Origin: Pseudomonas sp. JUb42
Lineage (GTDB): Bacteria; Pseudomonadota; Gammaproteobacteria; Pseudomonadales; Pseudomonadaceae
Assembly (NCBI RefSeq): GCF_024807945.1
Contig: NZ_JANUFD010000009.1
Coordinates: 1-64,000 of the forward strand
Direction: 5' to 3'
DNA length: 64,000 nt
This document shows, in pieces, positions 41,757 through 50,688 of the stretch. Within the stretch, counting starts at the first letter, position 1. Every line of letters begins with the position of its first letter. The position numbers and the translations under genes were made by a program. The notes under the pieces were generated by a model. It was not told the origin of the DNA. It made no database searches and worked only from the letters and a program-made list of their open reading frames with translations.

Positions 41757-41927
41757 CCACCTGTCCTTCGCCGGAATCTGCACAAAGGCGAGCAACTTCC
41801 ATGCCTCCGACACCCCGTTTCGACGGCCTACCCCCAAGGAGATACCTCTTTTTCCGGATTGAGCGGTAATTCCTTTTAAGAAAGTATCTTCCCCAACAGG
41901 AAACAAACCCACGAACCGGAGGGTTTC
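41757..41927. promoter_or_regulatory. Divergent control region with NarL-like half-sites
   Basis: TACCTCT at 41843-41849 matches the NarL heptamer TACYYMT. AGCGGTA at 41862-41868 matches the inverted form AKRRGTA with one mismatch. The arms are 12 bp apart instead of the usual 2. This is 60-85 bp upstream of the first amine gene. Inference only. Confidence 0.35.
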
Positions 41928-42470
41928 ATGAGCAGCGCCCAAAACAGCGACACTTACCGCCCCTTCAGCGTGCCGCAATACCGCCAAGCCGCCCCGAAAG
42001 CGTGCGCGCTGCACCATCTGTTGGTACTGCAAAACGCAGTCGATGAGTTGCCCGAATCCCTCCAGGCTTTTGTCCGCGACCTGCCCCGGCCGATCCTGCT
42101 CAGCGCTCGCAGCGAAGGCTTCGGCAAACATCTGAATACCCTGCTCTACGCCGCGCCAATCGGCAGTCATCTGTATGTGCTCGGCGATGAAGCCTTTGTG
42201 TGGCAGGTGCATGTGACGGCTCAGGGCGCGGGCATGCTCAGCGAGGAAATCGACCTGATCAACTGCGGCTCGGCACAGCGCCGGGTGTTTTGTGTGCATT
42301 GCGGCCTGACTCAGAACACCCCCGCCGTCGCGCAACTGAACTGCGCCGGGTGCCGAGTGCAATTGGGGGTTCGCGAGCATTTCTCCAAGCGTCTGGGCGC
42401 CTACATGGGCGTCTGCGAAAACCCCGACCAGGCCTACGACCAGGTACAACAGGGCGAGGTGCAGCCATGA
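41928..42470 (+). CDS. Dimethylamine monooxygenase subunit, DmmA family
   Basis: A 180-residue cytosolic protein of the DmmA family found in dimethylamine monooxygenase operons. The N-terminal 115 residues look like a compact alpha/beta domain; the C-terminal part has two CxxC pairs (CVHCG, CAGC) typical of a rubredoxin-like metal site, and ends in HFSKRLGAYMGVCENP. The start ATG at 41928 follows CCGGAGGGTTTC. Its stop overlaps the reductase start (ATGA). Part of the three-gene monooxygenase unit. Confidence 0.85.
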   Translation: MSSAQNSDTYRPFSVPQYRQAAPKACALHHLLVLQNAVDELPESLQAFVRDLPRPILLSARSEGFGKHLNTLLYAAPIGSHLYVLGDEAFVWQVHVTAQGAGMLSEEIDLINCGSAQRRVFCVHCGLTQNTPAVAQLNCAGCRVQLGVREHFSKRLGAYMGVCENPDQAYDQVQQGEVQP

Positions 42471-43399
42471 TGCAGGTTCGCGTCAGCGCCATCCGCCAAC
42501 TGACCCCGGTGATTCGCGAGTTCACCTTTACCGCCCTCGATGGCGATCTGCCCGGCTTCTCCTCGGGCAGCCATGTGCAGGTGCACCTGCCCTTGACACA
42601 ACGTACAGCGCGCAACGCCTACTCGCTGATCAGCGACCCGGCTGACACCCGCCACTATCAGATTGCCGTGCGCTTGCAGGAGCCCTCCCGTGGCGGCTCG
42701 CACTATCTGCATCACCAGGTGCGGGTCGGCGACACCCTGACCCTGTCGCCCCCAGCCAATCTGTTTGCCCCGGACCTGACCGCCCGCCAGCACATTCTCA
42801 TTGCCGGTGGTATCGGCATCACTCCGTTCATGGCCTACCTCGACAGCCTGGAACGCAGCGGCGCCGCCTTCGAGCTGCATTACGCCTATCGCGGCGGCCT
42901 GACCGACGCCTTTATCGACGACTTGCAGGAGCGCCTTGGCAGCCGCCTGCACCGCTACGACGGCAGCGCCGCTCAGGTCATGGACCTCAATGCCATCCTC
43001 GGCGCCCGGCCCATGGGCAGCCATGTCTACACCTGCGGCCCACAGCGCCTGCTCGACGGCGTACGCGAGCAAGCCAAGGCCCTTGGCTGGCCCGACGCCC
43101 GGGTGCACTGGGAAGCCTTCAGCAGTGCGCAACCAGGTGTGCCATTTAGCGTCGAGCTGACGCGCAGCGGCCTGAACCTGCAGGTCGAGGCCGAGCAAAG
43201 CCTGCTCGAAGCCCTGGAAGAAGCCGGGGTCGCCATTCCCAACCTGTGTCGCGGTGGCGCCTGCGGTCAATGCGCGACCCGTCATCTGCAAGGCGACATC
43301 GAGCACCGCGACCACTGCCTGAGCGCCGAAGAACAGCAGCAGTACCTGATGCCCTGTGTGTCACGGGGCTGCGGCACGGCGCTGATTCTCGATCTGTAA
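42467..43399 (+). CDS. Ferredoxin-type oxidoreductase of the dimethylamine monooxygenase
   Basis: A 310-residue PDR/VanB-family reductase that passes electrons from NAD(P)H through FMN/FAD to a [2Fe-2S] cluster. The flavin motif is RNAYSLIS, the nucleotide-binding motif GGIGITPFMAY, and the C-terminal plant-type ferredoxin has CRGGACGQC and a distant fourth Cys (MPCVSRG). Overlaps the DmmA-family gene by 4 bp. Confidence 0.9.
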   Translation: MMQVRVSAIRQLTPVIREFTFTALDGDLPGFSSGSHVQVHLPLTQRTARNAYSLISDPADTRHYQIAVRLQEPSRGGSHYLHHQVRVGDTLTLSPPANLFAPDLTARQHILIAGGIGITPFMAYLDSLERSGAAFELHYAYRGGLTDAFIDDLQERLGSRLHRYDGSAAQVMDLNAILGARPMGSHVYTCGPQRLLDGVREQAKALGWPDARVHWEAFSSAQPGVPFSVELTRSGLNLQVEAEQSLLEALEEAGVAIPNLCRGGACGQCATRHLQGDIEHRDHCLSAEEQQQYLMPCVSRGCGTALILDL

Positions 43400-43402
43400 A
43401 CC

Positions 43403-43474
43403 TGTAGGAGCGAATTCATTCGCGAATGGCGCCCGTATGAGCAACACCGCTTCGCGAATGAATTCGCTCCCACA
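43403..43474. repeat. Short paired REP element (type A)
   Basis: TGTAGGAGCGAATTCATTCG and CGCGAATGAATTCGCTCCCACA with only about 25 bp between. It lies inside the amine operon, between the reductase and the DUF3445 gene. Confidence 0.85.
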
Positions 43475-43526
43475 ACATTTCACCCATTCAAATGGTTATG
43501 CGTCGTTTGAAAAGAGGAACCCACCC

Positions 43527-44543
43527 ATGTCCGTGCAATTCACTGCGCCACAAAGCTACCGGGATGATTTCACTTTCCGTAACAGCCCCAAGGCCATTGC
43601 CCGCTTTCCGTTCCCCTTTGCCGAAGACAGCTACATGTACTCGGTAAATATCGAGCCGGCCACGCCTCGCGCACCCGGCTCGGTGTATCAGCACTGGTTC
43701 GATATCGACGAGCATTACCGGTCTGAAATGGCCGAGCGCGCCCTGGTGCTGGACAAGGATCCGCGCCGTTGCCTGGTCATGCCGCACATGCAGGAAGCCT
43801 CCTGGGATGCGTTGCAGATGTTCATGGAACACCTGTCGGCCGACTATCCGCAGTGGTTTGAACTGGACTGCGACGGCAATCACTGGCACTGGCGCAACAA
43901 GGCCCTGGGCATCGACCAGCGCTTTACCTTTGGCGATGCCAGCACCCTGCCCTGCGAGCCTCTGGAGTTCATTACCCGCCAAGTCCAGGGTGATATCGCC
44001 CTGCTCGATCAGCGCGACAACGACCTGTTCATGGACGCCGGCATGGTCACCTCGCCCGCCGACTGGTCCCTGGCCTTCGACGCCGGCATGAGCTTCAAGC
44101 AATGGCACTCGCCGGTGCCCATGGCCAACCAGATGGGCGTGTTCGACCGCGCCCTCAAGTACCTGCTGGCGATCCAGGTCAACCAGCCGGTGCGCCGCCT
44201 GAACTGGACCCTGACCATCAATCCGCGTCTGGATTCGTCCCCCGAGACCTTCCACGAATGGGGCGCCGATCGCGGCCAGATCACCCCGGACAACGTCGGC
44301 AGCGCCGTGCACCTGCGCGTCGAGCTGCAATTCATGGTCCGCCTGCCGCGCAGCAACGGCCTGATGTTCAGCATCCGCACCTACCTGATCAGCATGAACG
44401 AACTGGTCAGCCACCCCGGCTGGGGCCAGCGCCTGCACCGGGTGCTGCGCGACCTGCCGGACCCCATCGCCGACTACAAGGGCATGACCCGCTACCGCCA
44501 GACCCTGGTGCAGTGGCTCAGCCGGTTCGACGAACAGGCCTGA
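43527..44543 (+). CDS. Heme-dependent oxidative N-demethylase family protein (DUF3445)
   Basis: A 338-residue protein of the DUF3445 family, described as heme-dependent oxidative N-demethylases; this is the likely catalytic subunit of the dimethylamine monooxygenase, giving methylamine and formaldehyde. Family segments are RNSPKAIARFPFPF near the N-terminus, RRLNWTLTINPRL and MRVELQFMVRLPRSN-like VHLRVELQFMVRLPRS. The ATG at 43527 follows AAAAGAGGAACCC; the extra 30 codons upstream run into the REP. It precedes the GcvT-like gene by 34 bp. Confidence 0.88.
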   Translation: MSVQFTAPQSYRDDFTFRNSPKAIARFPFPFAEDSYMYSVNIEPATPRAPGSVYQHWFDIDEHYRSEMAERALVLDKDPRRCLVMPHMQEASWDALQMFMEHLSADYPQWFELDCDGNHWHWRNKALGIDQRFTFGDASTLPCEPLEFITRQVQGDIALLDQRDNDLFMDAGMVTSPADWSLAFDAGMSFKQWHSPVPMANQMGVFDRALKYLLAIQVNQPVRRLNWTLTINPRLDSSPETFHEWGADRGQITPDNVGSAVHLRVELQFMVRLPRSNGLMFSIRTYLISMNELVSHPGWGQRLHRVLRDLPDPIADYKGMTRYRQTLVQWLSRFDEQA

Positions 44544-44577
44544 AACCTCCCCCTTTCCCACCACAAGGAATCATCAC

Positions 44578-45708
44578 ATGGCTCACTCCTGGCGCATCTC
44601 CGCACTGGCCGAACGTCACCGTGCCCTGGGCTCGAACCTGGAAGACTGGAACGGCATGGGCACCGCCTGGACCTACGCCAGCGACCTGGCCGATCACCAT
44701 CAGGCGATCCGTACCAAGGCCGGGTTGATGGACGTCTCGGGCCTGAAGAAGGTCCACTACGTCGGCCCCCACGCCGAAAGCCTGCTGCAATGGGCGACGA
44801 CTCGCGACATCGCCAAGCTGTACCCCGGCAAGTCGGTGTACGCCTCAATGCTCGATGACGACGGCAAGTTCATCGACGACTGCATCGTCTACCGCACCGG
44901 CCCCAACGCGTTCATGGTGGTGCACGGCGCCGGCACCGGCTACGACATGCTGGTGCGCTCGGCCCAGGGCCGTCAGGTCGCGGTGCTGTTCGACGACGAC
45001 CTCCACGACCTGTCGCTGCAAGGCCCCCTGGCCGTGGACTTTCTCGCCGAGCATGTGCCGGGCATTCGCCAGCTGCCGTACTTCCACCATATGCAGACCC
45101 AGCTGTTCGGCCGCCCGGTGATGATCTCCCGCACCGGCTACACCGGCGAGCGCGGCTACGAAATTTTCTGCAAGGCCGCCGACGCGCCGGCGATCTGGGA
45201 GCAGATCCTCGAACAGGGCGCGGGCATGGGCATCATCCCTTGCGCCTTTACCGCCCTGGACTGGCTGCGGGTGGAAAGTGCGCTGATGTTCTTCCCCTAC
45301 GACAACTCGCAGATGTACCCGTTCGCCAACGAAAAGGCCGGCGACACCCTGTGGGAACTGGGCCTGGACTTCACCGTCTCGCCGGGCAAACAGGAATTCC
45401 GTGGCGCACTGGAGCACGCCCGCCTGCAGGGCAAGGAGCGCTTCAAGATCGCCGGCATCCTGATCGACGCCGCGCGCAGCGCCGATGCTGGCGACAGCCT
45501 GTGGCACGACGGCAAGCAGGTCGGGGTGATCACCTGCGCGATGTACTCGCGCCTGAGCAAACGCTCCATGGCCATCGCCCGGGTCAGCGTCGACTGCGCC
45601 GCTCCCGGTGTCGCCCTGCAGGTTCGCGGCAGCCTGGAAGCCAGCGCCGCCAGCCACGCCCTGCCCTTCGACGACCCACAAAAAACCAAGCGCACCGCCA
45701 AGGGCTGA
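44578..45708 (+). CDS. GcvT-family aminomethyltransferase-like protein
   Basis: A 376-residue tetrahydrofolate-dependent protein of the glycine-cleavage T family, as found next to dimethylamine monooxygenase genes. It probably moves the released one-carbon unit to tetrahydrofolate. Seen: KAGLMDVSGLKKVHYVGP, LSLQGPLAVDFLA, ISRTGYTGERGYEIFC. The start ATG at 44578 follows CACAAGGAATCATC. It sits between the DUF3445 gene and purU, which handles the folate product. Confidence 0.88.
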   Translation: MAHSWRISALAERHRALGSNLEDWNGMGTAWTYASDLADHHQAIRTKAGLMDVSGLKKVHYVGPHAESLLQWATTRDIAKLYPGKSVYASMLDDDGKFIDDCIVYRTGPNAFMVVHGAGTGYDMLVRSAQGRQVAVLFDDDLHDLSLQGPLAVDFLAEHVPGIRQLPYFHHMQTQLFGRPVMISRTGYTGERGYEIFCKAADAPAIWEQILEQGAGMGIIPCAFTALDWLRVESALMFFPYDNSQMYPFANEKAGDTLWELGLDFTVSPGKQEFRGALEHARLQGKERFKIAGILIDAARSADAGDSLWHDGKQVGVITCAMYSRLSKRSMAIARVSVDCAAPGVALQVRGSLEASAASHALPFDDPQKTKRTAKG

Positions 45709-45738
45709 GCCACGCCGCCAACATTCCGGGAGACCTCG

Positions 45739-46605
45739 ATGGACACGCCACACCAGCACTACATTCTCAAGATCAGTTGCCCCGCCACTTCAGGCATCGT
45801 CGCCGCCGTGACCTCGTCACTGGCCGAGCAGGCCTGCTACATCAGCGAACTGTCGCAGTTCGACGATGAATTCACCGGGCGTTTCTTCATGCGCGCAGTG
45901 TTTCGTTTCAACCAGGGCGTGAGCGGCGACCTGGCAACCGTGGAAAAGAGTATTGCCGCCCTGGCCGGTGGTTTTGACATGCAATGGCAACTGTTCAGCT
46001 CGGCGAAACCGGCACGGGTGCTGCTGATGGTCAGCAAGTTCGACCACTGCCTCACCGACCTGCTGTATCGCCACCGCAAAGGCGAGATGGACATGCAGAT
46101 CACTGCCATCGTCTCCAACCACCTGGACCTGCGGCCCATGGCCGAGCGCGAGGGCATCCGCTTCGTCTACCTGCCGGTGACCAAGGAAACCAAGGCGCGC
46201 CAGGAAGCCGAACTGCTGCGCATCGTCGAAGAAACCGAGACCGACCTGGTGGTGCTTGCGCGCTACATGCAGATCCTCTCCGATGACCTGTGCCGCCAGC
46301 TCTCGGGCCGCGCGATCAATATCCACCACTCGTTCCTCCCCGGCTTCAAGGGCGCCAAGCCCTACCACCAGGCTTACGAGCGCGGCGTGAAACTGATCGG
46401 CGCCACCGCCCACTACGTCACCAGCGATCTGGACGAAGGGCCGATCATCGAGCAGGAAGTCCAGCGCGTGGACCACACCATCGCTCCCGACGCCCTGGTC
46501 GCCATCGGCCGCGACACCGAAACCGTCGCCCTCTCCAAAGCTCTGAAATACCACCTGGAACACCGGGTGTTCATCAACCAGGACAAGACCGTGATTTTTC
46601 GCTAG
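45739..46605 (+). CDS. purU: Formyltetrahydrofolate deformylase
   Basis: A 288-residue cytosolic enzyme that releases formate from 10-formyltetrahydrofolate and frees the cofactor. It has an N-terminal ACT domain (about 8-85) and a C-terminal formyltransferase fold with the catalytic NIHHSFLPGFKGAKPY and the Asp in SDLDEGPIIEQ. Here it completes the pathway from the amine methyl group to formate. It is 30 bp after the GcvT-like gene. Confidence 0.92.
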   Translation: MDTPHQHYILKISCPATSGIVAAVTSSLAEQACYISELSQFDDEFTGRFFMRAVFRFNQGVSGDLATVEKSIAALAGGFDMQWQLFSSAKPARVLLMVSKFDHCLTDLLYRHRKGEMDMQITAIVSNHLDLRPMAEREGIRFVYLPVTKETKARQEAELLRIVEETETDLVVLARYMQILSDDLCRQLSGRAINIHHSFLPGFKGAKPYHQAYERGVKLIGATAHYVTSDLDEGPIIEQEVQRVDHTIAPDALVAIGRDTETVALSKALKYHLEHRVFINQDKTVIFR

Positions 46606-46638
46606 GGGCCGCAGCGTATTGGCTGTGGAACCTGAACT

Positions 46639-46731
46639 GTGGGAGCGAGGCTTGCCCGCGAAGAGGTCGATACATTCGACGCATTATTCGATGCCGCCAC
46701 ACCGCCTTCGCGGGCAAGCCTCGCTCCCACA
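46639..46731. repeat. Paired REP element (type B)
   Basis: GTGGGAGCGAGGCTTGCCCG and CGGGCAAGCCTCGCTCCCAC arms. It lies between purU and tmm, inside the amine cluster. Confidence 0.9.
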
Positions 46732-46783
46732 CATATGCAGTCACTCAACTAATTATGTGTTTTGAGAAGAGAGGCACACCCCC

Positions 46784-48145
46784 ATGACCCTACGTGTAGC
46801 AATCATCGGCGCCGGTCCCTGTGGCATGGCGCAACTGCGGGCCTTCCAGTCGGCGCGGGACAAGGGCGCGGACATCCCGGAACTGGTCTGCTATGAAAAG
46901 CAGAAAGACTGGGGCGGCATGTGGAACTACACCTGGCGCACCGGTCTGGATGAAAACGGCGAGCCGGTCCACGGCAGCATGTACCGCTACCTGTGGTCCA
47001 ACGGCCCAAAGGAATGCCTGGAATTCGCTGACTACACCTTCGAAGAACATTTCGGTCGCCCCATCGCCTCCTATCCGCCACGGGAAGTGCTGTGGGACTA
47101 CATCAAGGGCCGTGTCGAAAAGGCCGGAGTGCGCGATTACATCCGCTTCAACAACGCCGTGCGCCAGGTCAGTTTCGACGAGCAGAGCCGCCAGTTCAGC
47201 GTGGTCGCCCATGACTACGACAGCGGCGTCGAAACCTGCGAAACCTTCGACTACGTGATCAACGCCTGCGGCCATTTCTCCACGCCGAACATGCCGTACT
47301 TCAAGGGCTTCGAGCATTTTGGCGGGCGCATCCTGCATGCCCATGACTTCCGCGACGCCCTGGAATTCAAGGGCAAGGACCTGCTGCTGATCGGCAGCAG
47401 CTACTCGGCCGAAGACATCGGCTCGCAATGCTACAAATACGGTGCCCGCAGCATCACCAGTTGCTACCGCACCGCGCCCATGGGCTACAGTTGGCCGCAG
47501 AACTGGGAAGAAAAACCGCTGCTGCAACGCCTGGAAAAGAACCGCGCCTACTTCGTCGACGGCAGCCACAAGCACATCGACGCGGTGATCCTCTGCACCG
47601 GCTACCAGCACCACTTCCCGTTCCTGCCCGACGAGCTGCGTCTGAAAACCGACAATCGCCTGTGGCCGATGAACCTCTACAAAGGCGTTTTCTGGGAAGC
47701 CAACCCACAGCTGATTTACCTGGGCATGCAGGACCAGTGGTACTCCTTCAATATGTTCGATGCCCAGGCCTGGTATGCCCGGGACGTGATCCTCGGCCGT
47801 ATCGCCCTGCCCGACCACGCCGCCATGGTCGCCGATAGCCAGCAATGGCATGAGCGCGAGCAGACCCTGGAAACCAACCAGCAGATGTTCGAGTATCAGG
47901 GCGCCTATATCCAACAACTGGTGGACGCCACCGACTACCCCAACTTCGACATCGCCGCCGTCAACGACACCTTCCTGCACTGGAAGCACGACAAGGCGGA
48001 AAACATCATGGGCTACCGCGACAAGTCCTATCGCTCGCTGATGACCGGTACCCAGTCGCCGCCCCATCACACACCGTGGCTCGAAGCGCTGGACGACTCC
48101 ATGGCCGCCTACCTCGGCGACCCCGCCAGCCAGCGGCGGGCCTGA
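46784..48145 (+). CDS. tmm: Trimethylamine monooxygenase (flavin-containing monooxygenase)
   Basis: A 453-residue class-B flavoprotein monooxygenase that would oxidise trimethylamine to trimethylamine N-oxide with NADPH and O2. FAD motif IIGAGPCGMAQ (about 7-17), the FMO signature FGGRILHAHDF (F-x-G-x3-H-x3-F), the NADPH motif LLIGSSYSAEDIG and the C-terminal GYQHHFPFL and MNLYKGVFWE are those of bacterial Tmm. Length fits. It is followed after 4 bp by the N-oxide demethylase, which supports the assignment. Confidence 0.92.
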   Translation: MTLRVAIIGAGPCGMAQLRAFQSARDKGADIPELVCYEKQKDWGGMWNYTWRTGLDENGEPVHGSMYRYLWSNGPKECLEFADYTFEEHFGRPIASYPPREVLWDYIKGRVEKAGVRDYIRFNNAVRQVSFDEQSRQFSVVAHDYDSGVETCETFDYVINACGHFSTPNMPYFKGFEHFGGRILHAHDFRDALEFKGKDLLLIGSSYSAEDIGSQCYKYGARSITSCYRTAPMGYSWPQNWEEKPLLQRLEKNRAYFVDGSHKHIDAVILCTGYQHHFPFLPDELRLKTDNRLWPMNLYKGVFWEANPQLIYLGMQDQWYSFNMFDAQAWYARDVILGRIALPDHAAMVADSQQWHEREQTLETNQQMFEYQGAYIQQLVDATDYPNFDIAAVNDTFLHWKHDKAENIMGYRDKSYRSLMTGTQSPPHHTPWLEALDDSMAAYLGDPASQRRA

Positions 48146-48149
48146 GGCC

Positions 48150-50492
48150 ATGAACGCACCGAGCATTTCCCGGCCCTGGGAACCGGGGCTGTTCGCCCGC
48201 AGCCCGGCCCAGGAGCGTTACCGGGTCGCGGGTGGCGGCCTGACCCTGATCAGCCTGGACAGCGGCGACAGCCTGCACATCATCGACGTCGAAGGCTTGC
48301 AGCCCTGCGAGCTGATGGCCTTCGAAAGCCAGGGCCGGGATGCCCTGGCGCTGCTCGGCCTGACCCTGGACGGCGGCTGCCGCTTTATTGCGCACTACCT
48401 GGCACGCCCCGGCCAGCAGGCCCGACGCATCCAGCAGGCGCTGAATAAACGCGGCGTCGACTTTGCCCAAGGCAAGGGCGCGGCATCGCTGTGGGATGCC
48501 GGTTCTCCCGCTGGTTTCAGCCGCCGCTTCGTCGCATCGGCGCAGTTGTTAGTGCTGATTGCCGCGCCGGACACCCCGGCGACCGTTGACCGTCAGGCCA
48601 CCGCCAGCGAACTGCGAGTAGAGGTACAGCGAGCCAATCCATCGCCCCTGCTGCTGCCCAAGCTGCCCGAGCCACTGGCCGAGCCCATCGACGAGTTCAC
48701 CATTCGCGCGGGCACCGCCCATAGCTACAGCGTCGGCAAGGGCCAGTACATTCAGGTGCTCGATGTCGCCGGGCGCCAGTGCTCGGACTTCGTCGCCCTG
48801 AACCGCCGCGCATTGGACCTGGGCCAGGAACTCGACCTGGACCAGACCGTCACCCGCACCCTGAACGGCAACGCCTACCCGGCGCCGGGGCTGTTCAGCA
48901 AGTTCTTCGATCGCCAGTTCCAGCCCATGCTCGAAGTGGTGCAGGACACCGTCGGCCGCCACGACTCTTTCGCCCTCGCCTGCGCCGCTCGTTACTACGA
49001 AAGCCACGGCTACTTCGGCCATGACAATTGCAGCGACAACATCAGCGCCGCCTTGCAGGGCTATGGCGTACAGGCGCGCGCAGGCTGGCCGGCAATCAAT
49101 TTCTTTTTCAATACCGGCATCGACGCCCATCAGCAGATGACCCTCGACGAGCCCTGGTCGCGCCCCGGCGACTACGTGCTGCTGCGGGCCATGACTGAAC
49201 TGGTCTGCGCCAGCAGCTCCTGCCCCGACGACATCGACCCGGCCAACGGCTGGAACCCCACCGACATTCATATCCGTGTGTATTCCGACAAGGAGCGCTT
49301 CTCCATCGCCATGGCCAGCCGACCTACCGCCGACGCCGATCCGACCCTGACCCGCGAGTCGGGCTTCCACTCCCGCACCCGCGCCCTGACCGGCAGCTTC
49401 AGCGACTACCGCAACTGGTGGCTGCCGCTGCGCTACGACGGTTTTGGCGCCATCGACGAATACTACGGCTGCCGCGAGCGCGTCGCGGTGATGGATCTGA
49501 CCGCCCTGCGCAAATTCGAAGTTATCGGCCCCGACGCCGAAGCCCTGCTGCAGTACTGCCTGACCCGTGACGTGCGACGTCTGGCCATCGGCCAGGTGGT
49601 GTACTCGGCCATGTGCCATGAACACGGCGGCATGCTCGACGACGGCACCTTGCTCCGGCTTGGCCAGGACAATTTCCGCTGGATCTGCGGCGAGGACTAC
49701 GCCGGGGTCTGGTTGCGCGAACAGGCCGAGAAGCTGGGTATGAAGGTCTGGGTCAAATCCGCCAATGAGCAAATTCACAACCTATCGGTGCAAGGCCCGC
49801 TCAGCCGCGATCTGCTCAAGCAACTGGTGTGGACGCCGGCCACCCAGCCGGGCGTGGAGAGCCTCGGCTGGTTCCGCTTTCTGGTCGGCCGCCTGGGCGA
49901 CTACGACGGCTGCCCGCTGATGATTTCACGCACCGGCTACACCGGCGAGCTGGGTTATGAAGTCTGGTGCCATCCACGGGACGCCGAACAGGTCTGGGAC
50001 CGCATCTGGCAGCTTGGCGAGCCGCTGGGCATCGTGCCCTTGGGCCTGGAAGCCCTGGACATGCTGCGCATCGAAGCCGGGCTGATCTTTGCCGGTTACG
50101 AGTTCAGCGACCAGACCGACCCGTTTGAAGCCGGGATCGGCTTCAGCGTGCCGCTCAAGAGCAAGACCGACGACTTCATCGGCCGCGATGCCTTGCTACG
50201 CCGCAGCGCCCATCCGCAACACAAACTCGTGGGCCTCAAGCTGCAAGGCAACGAAGGCGCCCATCACGGCGACGGCGTCTACCAGGGCCGCGCGCAGGTC
50301 GGCGTGATCACCAGCGCCTGCCGCTCGCCCCTGCTGGCCAGCAACATCGCCCTGTGCCGGATCGACACCAGCCAGAGCGAAATCGGCACCCAGGTCCAGG
50401 TCGGCAAAGTCGACGGTCTGCAAAAACGCATCGATGCCGTGGTCACGGCGCCGATCTTCTATGACCCGGACAAGAGCCGTGTAAGGAGCTGA
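48150..50492 (+). CDS. tdm: Trimethylamine N-oxide demethylase (DUF1989-GcvT fusion)
   Basis: A 780-residue two-part enzyme. The N-terminal 360 residues are DUF1989-like; Cys278, Cys294 and Cys358 have the same spacing (16 and 64) as the zinc-binding cysteines I recall for Methylocella Tdm (263, 279, 343), and Asp205 fits its catalytic Asp. The C-terminal half (about 400-775) is a GcvT fold (ISRTGYTGELGYEVWC) that binds tetrahydrofolate. It splits trimethylamine N-oxide to dimethylamine and formaldehyde, which the folate domain can trap. Directly follows tmm (4 bp). Confidence 0.92.
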   Translation: MNAPSISRPWEPGLFARSPAQERYRVAGGGLTLISLDSGDSLHIIDVEGLQPCELMAFESQGRDALALLGLTLDGGCRFIAHYLARPGQQARRIQQALNKRGVDFAQGKGAASLWDAGSPAGFSRRFVASAQLLVLIAAPDTPATVDRQATASELRVEVQRANPSPLLLPKLPEPLAEPIDEFTIRAGTAHSYSVGKGQYIQVLDVAGRQCSDFVALNRRALDLGQELDLDQTVTRTLNGNAYPAPGLFSKFFDRQFQPMLEVVQDTVGRHDSFALACAARYYESHGYFGHDNCSDNISAALQGYGVQARAGWPAINFFFNTGIDAHQQMTLDEPWSRPGDYVLLRAMTELVCASSSCPDDIDPANGWNPTDIHIRVYSDKERFSIAMASRPTADADPTLTRESGFHSRTRALTGSFSDYRNWWLPLRYDGFGAIDEYYGCRERVAVMDLTALRKFEVIGPDAEALLQYCLTRDVRRLAIGQVVYSAMCHEHGGMLDDGTLLRLGQDNFRWICGEDYAGVWLREQAEKLGMKVWVKSANEQIHNLSVQGPLSRDLLKQLVWTPATQPGVESLGWFRFLVGRLGDYDGCPLMISRTGYTGELGYEVWCHPRDAEQVWDRIWQLGEPLGIVPLGLEALDMLRIEAGLIFAGYEFSDQTDPFEAGIGFSVPLKSKTDDFIGRDALLRRSAHPQHKLVGLKLQGNEGAHHGDGVYQGRAQVGVITSACRSPLLASNIALCRIDTSQSEIGTQVQVGKVDGLQKRIDAVVTAPIFYDPDKSRVRS

Positions 50493-50519
50493 TCGAACAA
50501 AAACTATATGAATTGATTT

Positions 50520-50610
50520 GTGGGAGCGAATTCATTCGCGAAAGCGGTATTTCAAACGACAAATAATCGTCGAATTTACCGGCCTCTTCGCGAATGAATT
50601 CGCTCCCACA
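50520..50610. repeat. Paired REP element (type A)
   Basis: GTGGGAGCGAATTCATTCGC and GCGAATGAATTCGCTCCCAC arms between tdm and the permease gene. Confidence 0.9.
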
Positions 50611-50688
50611 GAATCAGCTCCCACCAATTGTTCTTCATCTGCCCATGTCACACCGCATTACCTCTCACTCAACCATGGGACTACCGAA

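Noticed and set aside
41757..42449. N-terminal extension of the NarX-like kinase into the divergent region
   Set aside because: The open frame continues to 42449 but overlaps the DmmA-family gene on the other strand and has no kinase or sensor features. The ATG at 41756 fits the protein.
46790..48166. A 458-codon minus-strand frame
   Set aside because: Antisense to tmm, which has all the monooxygenase motifs.
48549..49778. A 409-codon minus-strand frame
   Set aside because: Antisense to tdm; composition is typical of a shadow frame (Val/Gly/Ala/His).
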